DNA of 64,000 nt from contig OZ026612.1 of the NCBI GenBank assembly GCA_964020975.1, positions 136,654,763 to 136,718,762 of the forward strand, in the 5' to 3' direction. Below the pieces are notes generated by a model, which saw nothing but the letters and a program-made list of their open reading frames with translations, did no database searches and was not told the DNA's origin. Position numbers and translations under genes: made by a program. Shown one piece after another: positions 60,255 through 64,000 of the stretch. Numbering within the stretch: the first letter of the stretch is position 1; each line of letters begins with the position of its first letter. The stretch comes from Hermodice carunculata. Taxonomy: Eukaryota > Annelida > Polychaeta > Eunicida > Amphinomidae.

Positions 60255-60815
60255 TGCATTCTCAGGACAATGAAAGCATGCTCATGCAACAGAGAAGCTT
60301 TGGCAATGAAATCATGTTCATGCATCAGGGAAGCTTTGGGAATGAAAGCATGCTCATGCATCAGGCACACTTTGGGAATGAAAGCATGCTCATGCATCAG
60401 GCAGGCTTTGGGAATGAAAGCATGTTCATGCTTCAGGCAAGCTTTGGACATGATCATGCACATGAATCAGGCAAACTTTGGTAATGAAAGCATGTTCATG
60501 CATCAGGCAAACTTTGGGAATGAAAACACTCTCATGTATCAGCAGGACCAGAATTTCGCAAAATTTTGCGAGAATCTATTTGGATTTTTGTCGATTAGTT
60601 TTCTTTTTAAAGAAAGAAAAGTTTAGGAGAATCTTTATGAGAATGGATTCTCGGATTCTCGCCGAAGTTCTGGCCCTGATCAGGCAAGCTTTAAGTATGA
60701 AAGCATGCTCATGCATCAGGCAAGCTTTGGGAATGAAAGCATGCTCATGCATCAGGCAAACTTTGGCAATGAAAGCATGCTCATGTATCCGGCAAGCTTT
60801 GGCAATGATTCAGAC
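60255..60815. repeat. 36-bp minisatellite interrupted by a MITE
   Basis: The unit is 36 bp, gggaatgaaagcatgctcat then gcatcaggcaagcttt; about eight units before and four after the insertion at 60543-60678. Periodic frames (MKACSCIRQALG on plus, MHEHAFIPKACL on minus) are open because the unit is a multiple of three. They are not evidence of coding. Confidence 0.95.
60543..60678. mobile_element. 136-bp MITE with TIRs and a 5-bp target duplication
   Basis: The left end CAGGACCAGAATTTCG and the inverse of the right end, CAGGGCCAGAACTTCG, match at 14 of 16 bases. Pairing extends inward (GCGAGAATC against GGATTCTCGC). It is flanked by ATCAG on both sides (60538-60542 and 60679-60683). Removing the element and one ATCAG restores the 36-bp minisatellite in register. 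TIRs starting CAGGG are hAT-like, but a 5-bp duplication is not the usual 8 bp, so the superfamily is left open. Confidence 0.9.
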
Positions 60816-63800
60816 CCAAATCAATATGGTCTTGCTGTGGGGCGCCATTACAAACACCATCAGGACAAAGCACCAATAAAAAGGCTCAACATTAAAACAT
60901 ATTTATGTGATGGTAGGCCTCAGATGTAGAAACATGTGGAAAGCTCACTTTCTTTGAACCTAGAGGTATATAGGTGGCTTCCAAATCGATATAAACTAGC
61001 CATTCTTGGAGGTGCATGTAACTGTGTAAGTGGCACTATAAAGGAATGGGCTCATATTTTCATCTGAAGCAGAGAACTTTGGACTGCCAAATGGTTGAAC
61101 TGTGGCAAGCTAGGACTTGCCCCCATCCTTTGGGGACTATGAAAGGTGACTGTTCATGTTATAAAAGTCTGTGTCAAGCAATAGCTTTATGGCTCCTTGT
61201 CTAATGGCTTTTGTGTAACTTGAATCTCTTGAGCTTGGAAACTGACCCAACCCCATATAACGGACCATAAATCAATGTACTAGCTATCTCAGAATGATTC
61301 TCTAATTTGTCACACGCATGCACATATAGAACAAGTGCTATAAATCACCGTGGATGGTCACAATATAAACTTGAACATTGCTCTAGTTTGCTGTCTACAT
61401 ATAACAGAATAGCTATTACCAATAAAGCTAAGAGCATGACCCTAACAGCTTGACAAATATTTCAGCTGTCCTTACAGAAGCTTTACAAAGTTATTAGATA
61501 GCAAAATAAATAGATTATATATATATATATATATATATGTAATACAAAGTTTTACATTGAGTCTACAATGCATTATTTCAAAAACTTGGTTCATGTTCTT
61601 CTTCAAAATATCCAGGCTTTTCACCAAAAACAAAAAACAAAAAAACACAGCCATGCAATTCATTGGAAGAAAAGCTTCTATTTGAATACTAGGAAATCAG
61701 AAAATAATACAACACAATTTACACCTTAGTTAAGGTTACAAAGAGTTTTCAATGCCTGCCATCACAGCAATCTCTCTTACCGTTTCTGATAAGAATCTAA
61801 TAGCAAATGTAAGCAATATACGTAAAGATACAAATTTAAACAATATAGATACAAATGGATCACCGAAGCCCTTCCGATAAGCTACAAGCTCACAATTCTA
61901 TTGAATTTAAATCATGAACTCTCAGACAATGTTGTAGGAATTAAAATGGATGTGGTTTCTTCTCAGCTTCACTACCACCTATGCACTAGGATTCAACATC
62001 GTGATCTGTATCTTGAAGTCCTAATACTTCAGACTGGCAGACATTATCCCACACAATATAAATGAACCTGCCCAAATGATAGGTAAGTTTCTTTGTGTGA
62101 ACTTATTCATGATGGTTTCAGTCCCTTGTTAATACAAGTGACTCTTCACCTGAGGTTTCAAGGCAATCAAGGGTAGAGTTGCAGACTTTGATGTGCTGCC
62201 TGCTGTGAGCATATTTTAATTGATCAGATAAGACTGGCTACTCCCAGCACCATGCTGGCTGGAGGCCTTGTTCTTGTTCCCAAGAGACAGTAGTTTTCTT
62301 TCTTGTCAGGGTTGTAGAGGCATCCAAGCATATCTATCAAGTCATTTTCATGAATATATTGACTGCTACAGAACAGGATTAAAAAGCTCTGTGGGAATAA
62401 CCACCACACCTTAAGATGACGTCCTTTCTGGTTCTTAGTTTCTAGCATGTGGTGCAGCATGTTACCAACTATATAAAAACCCGTGCCTGGTACTTTCTGA
62501 CCTGTATCCAGTATCGGGGCAACCTGCTCTACTAAGCTCCATCTTTGACTCAGCGGGACTCTTGACTGCTGTGCCCAGTGGTGCTACTTAATTCATAGCG
62601 CGGGGGCAATTTCAGTGTCTGATACAATATCCTTATTCTGGGGCCCACTCAGTCACCAACAACTGCTAACATCAAGGCATTGTATTTACATTTTTAGTTA
62701 ATGCTCACAATGGAAAAGTCCCATTATATATTGTACATTAAATTCCTTTGATAAACTAACCTTCAGTTAACACTAATGGCACATATATTTTGGATATTAC
62801 CTCTTAAAAATATCCAATCGGGGCTAACCCACAGGTTTGGCTGCCATTTTGAAAATTGTGGATTCCGCACCCAATGGTTTGTAAATGAAGATAGTAATGG
62901 GACAATCTTGAGGAAGTTATAATATATGAAACCAAAAGTATATATTATACAAATATTTCAGAGCATCAAAAATGGTATGATATATACTGTGGCCATGATT
63001 CACTTTGATATCCAAAACACACATATTTTTGTGCAACTCTCCTGTTCAAAATGGTGCTCTCCACAAATGGAACCAACATGCATTATTTGTAGTGCCAGGA
63101 TATCCTGTCACATTTGGATTTGTAACTTATGTTGATAACTGCTTCAGACACAACTGAGCACGCAGATTAAAGTTGAGATAGTAAGTCATATTTCAGAAGT
63201 ACATTAACAACCCTTTATCCTGGTAACTCAGAGAATGGACACCAGGAACCTATATTATGATAACAATCACCAAACGACCAAGGCTATGCGGTTTCATCAA
63301 ACAACCTTGGCTATACAGCACTGCTTTTTCCCAGCCTAAGTATATGTAAACCTTCCAGACAATCTGAAATAAAGTGCTGTATTTGAGTTGATTTTACTGC
63401 AAAATAATGACACACACAAGCCACTTTCTCATTAAAATCTTTCAGGCAGGGTCAATCATATTTCATTGGGGAAGGGCAGCTTGAAACTTTTATTTTTGGT
63501 TTCCTAAAATTTATTCACGGTGCGGCCTTTTCAGTAGGGTCAGTAGGGTCAGTAGAGCTACCGCAACCACACACATATTTCTGTTAGGCCTTACACAACT
63601 TGAACATTTATTCAAACATGTTTAAAACAGATATTCTTTCACCTTTTATACATTAACTCCTTTGACGTCAGTTTTAATTTGGTACCTGGGCACAGCCGGA
63701 GGCACTTGTATATATATATATATATATATAAAATACCAGTGAAAACATAACTAGCCTTCCATGGTACATGTGAATCTCTCTGCCAAGACTCCGTCTCTCC

Positions 63801-64000
63801 AAAGTCCTCCATTATGACTCAACAAGAATTTAAAATCTTAAAATATGTCCTTTTCAGTTGCATAATATGAATTTTGAATGTGTGCAATGTACATCTGGTA
63901 CCAGTTCTACTACAAAAACAAAAACCCCTTTGAATAAAAAAAACAAAAAACCCTGAAATAAACACATAACATACTCAGTTGAAAAATGCCAAGGGACAGT
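60816..64000. other. AT-rich sequence with two short TA tracts; no gene called
   Basis: TA microsatellites lie at 61515-61538 and 63707-63731, and cagtagggt is repeated three times near 63532-63556. The minus-strand frame 62224-62460 (78 codons, beginning MLHHMLETKNQKGRHLKVWW) has plausible composition but no recognised domain or splice sites. It could be a small exon. Confidence 0.4.

Noticed and set aside
60227-60929. Cys-rich repeat protein (MKACSCIRQ units) or its antisense His-rich counterpart
   Set aside because: Both strands are open because of a 36-bp period, and a MITE interrupts the array. No signal peptide or splice context.

Overview
This window looks like intergenic and intronic DNA from an animal nuclear genome. 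It is AT-rich, has exon/intron structure, and is dense in simple repeats, minisatellites and several families of short-monomer dispersed repeats. The repeat styles (tandem monomers with TGACCTTG/CAAGGTCA motifs, tails of GGACGGAC type, terminal hairpins), the Jockey/CR1/L2-like LINE pieces and the Crypton-like recombinase tails fit a marine invertebrate, most likely a mollusc or another lophotrochozoan. That placement is inference from repeat style only. No rRNA, tRNA, CRISPR array, operon or bacterial gene organisation was seen.

Layout. 1-8.0 kb: repeat remnants, a hairpin, and a 1.2-kb minisatellite of 48-bp units. 8.58-10.39 kb: the only convincing host coding piece, a 1,807-bp internal exon on the minus strand with good splice signals at both ends and a serine/threonine/acidic product I do not recognise. 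12.3-18 kb: degenerate copies of the main repeat family (called F1 here), one split by a nested GGTCA array, plus tandem duplications. 18-26 kb: several minisatellites, another F1 multimer and a palindromic MITE-like element. 26-30.6 kb: a LINE fragment flanked by a 51-bp direct repeat, a GGTCA array and further repeat families.

30.9-38.7 kb is the most informative region. Three well-preserved F1 elements (E1, E2, E3; about 1.6 kb each) lie in the same orientation. E2 and E3 belong to a recent 2.5-kb tandem duplication with a breakpoint inside the element. A flanking inverted copy at 31 kb supplies the empty insertion site, so the ends of the element can be read directly: a hairpin at each end, inverted subterminal repeats, insertion inside a run of A (T on the other strand) and no clear target duplication. 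This points to a Helentron/HINE-like rolling-circle element. Its monomers carry a close match to the CTCF core motif, so the family could be spreading insulator sites.

38.4-42.5 kb is less repetitive and has more CpG. It includes a candidate promoter/first exon, a 188-bp CT array and an AGTACG-rich patch. 43-64 kb holds further GGTCA families, three LINE fragments, two Crypton-like tyrosine-recombinase C-terminal pieces, a strong 71-nt palindrome, and a 36-bp minisatellite broken by a 136-bp MITE with a visible 5-bp target duplication. Most open frames in the window are by-products of repeats.
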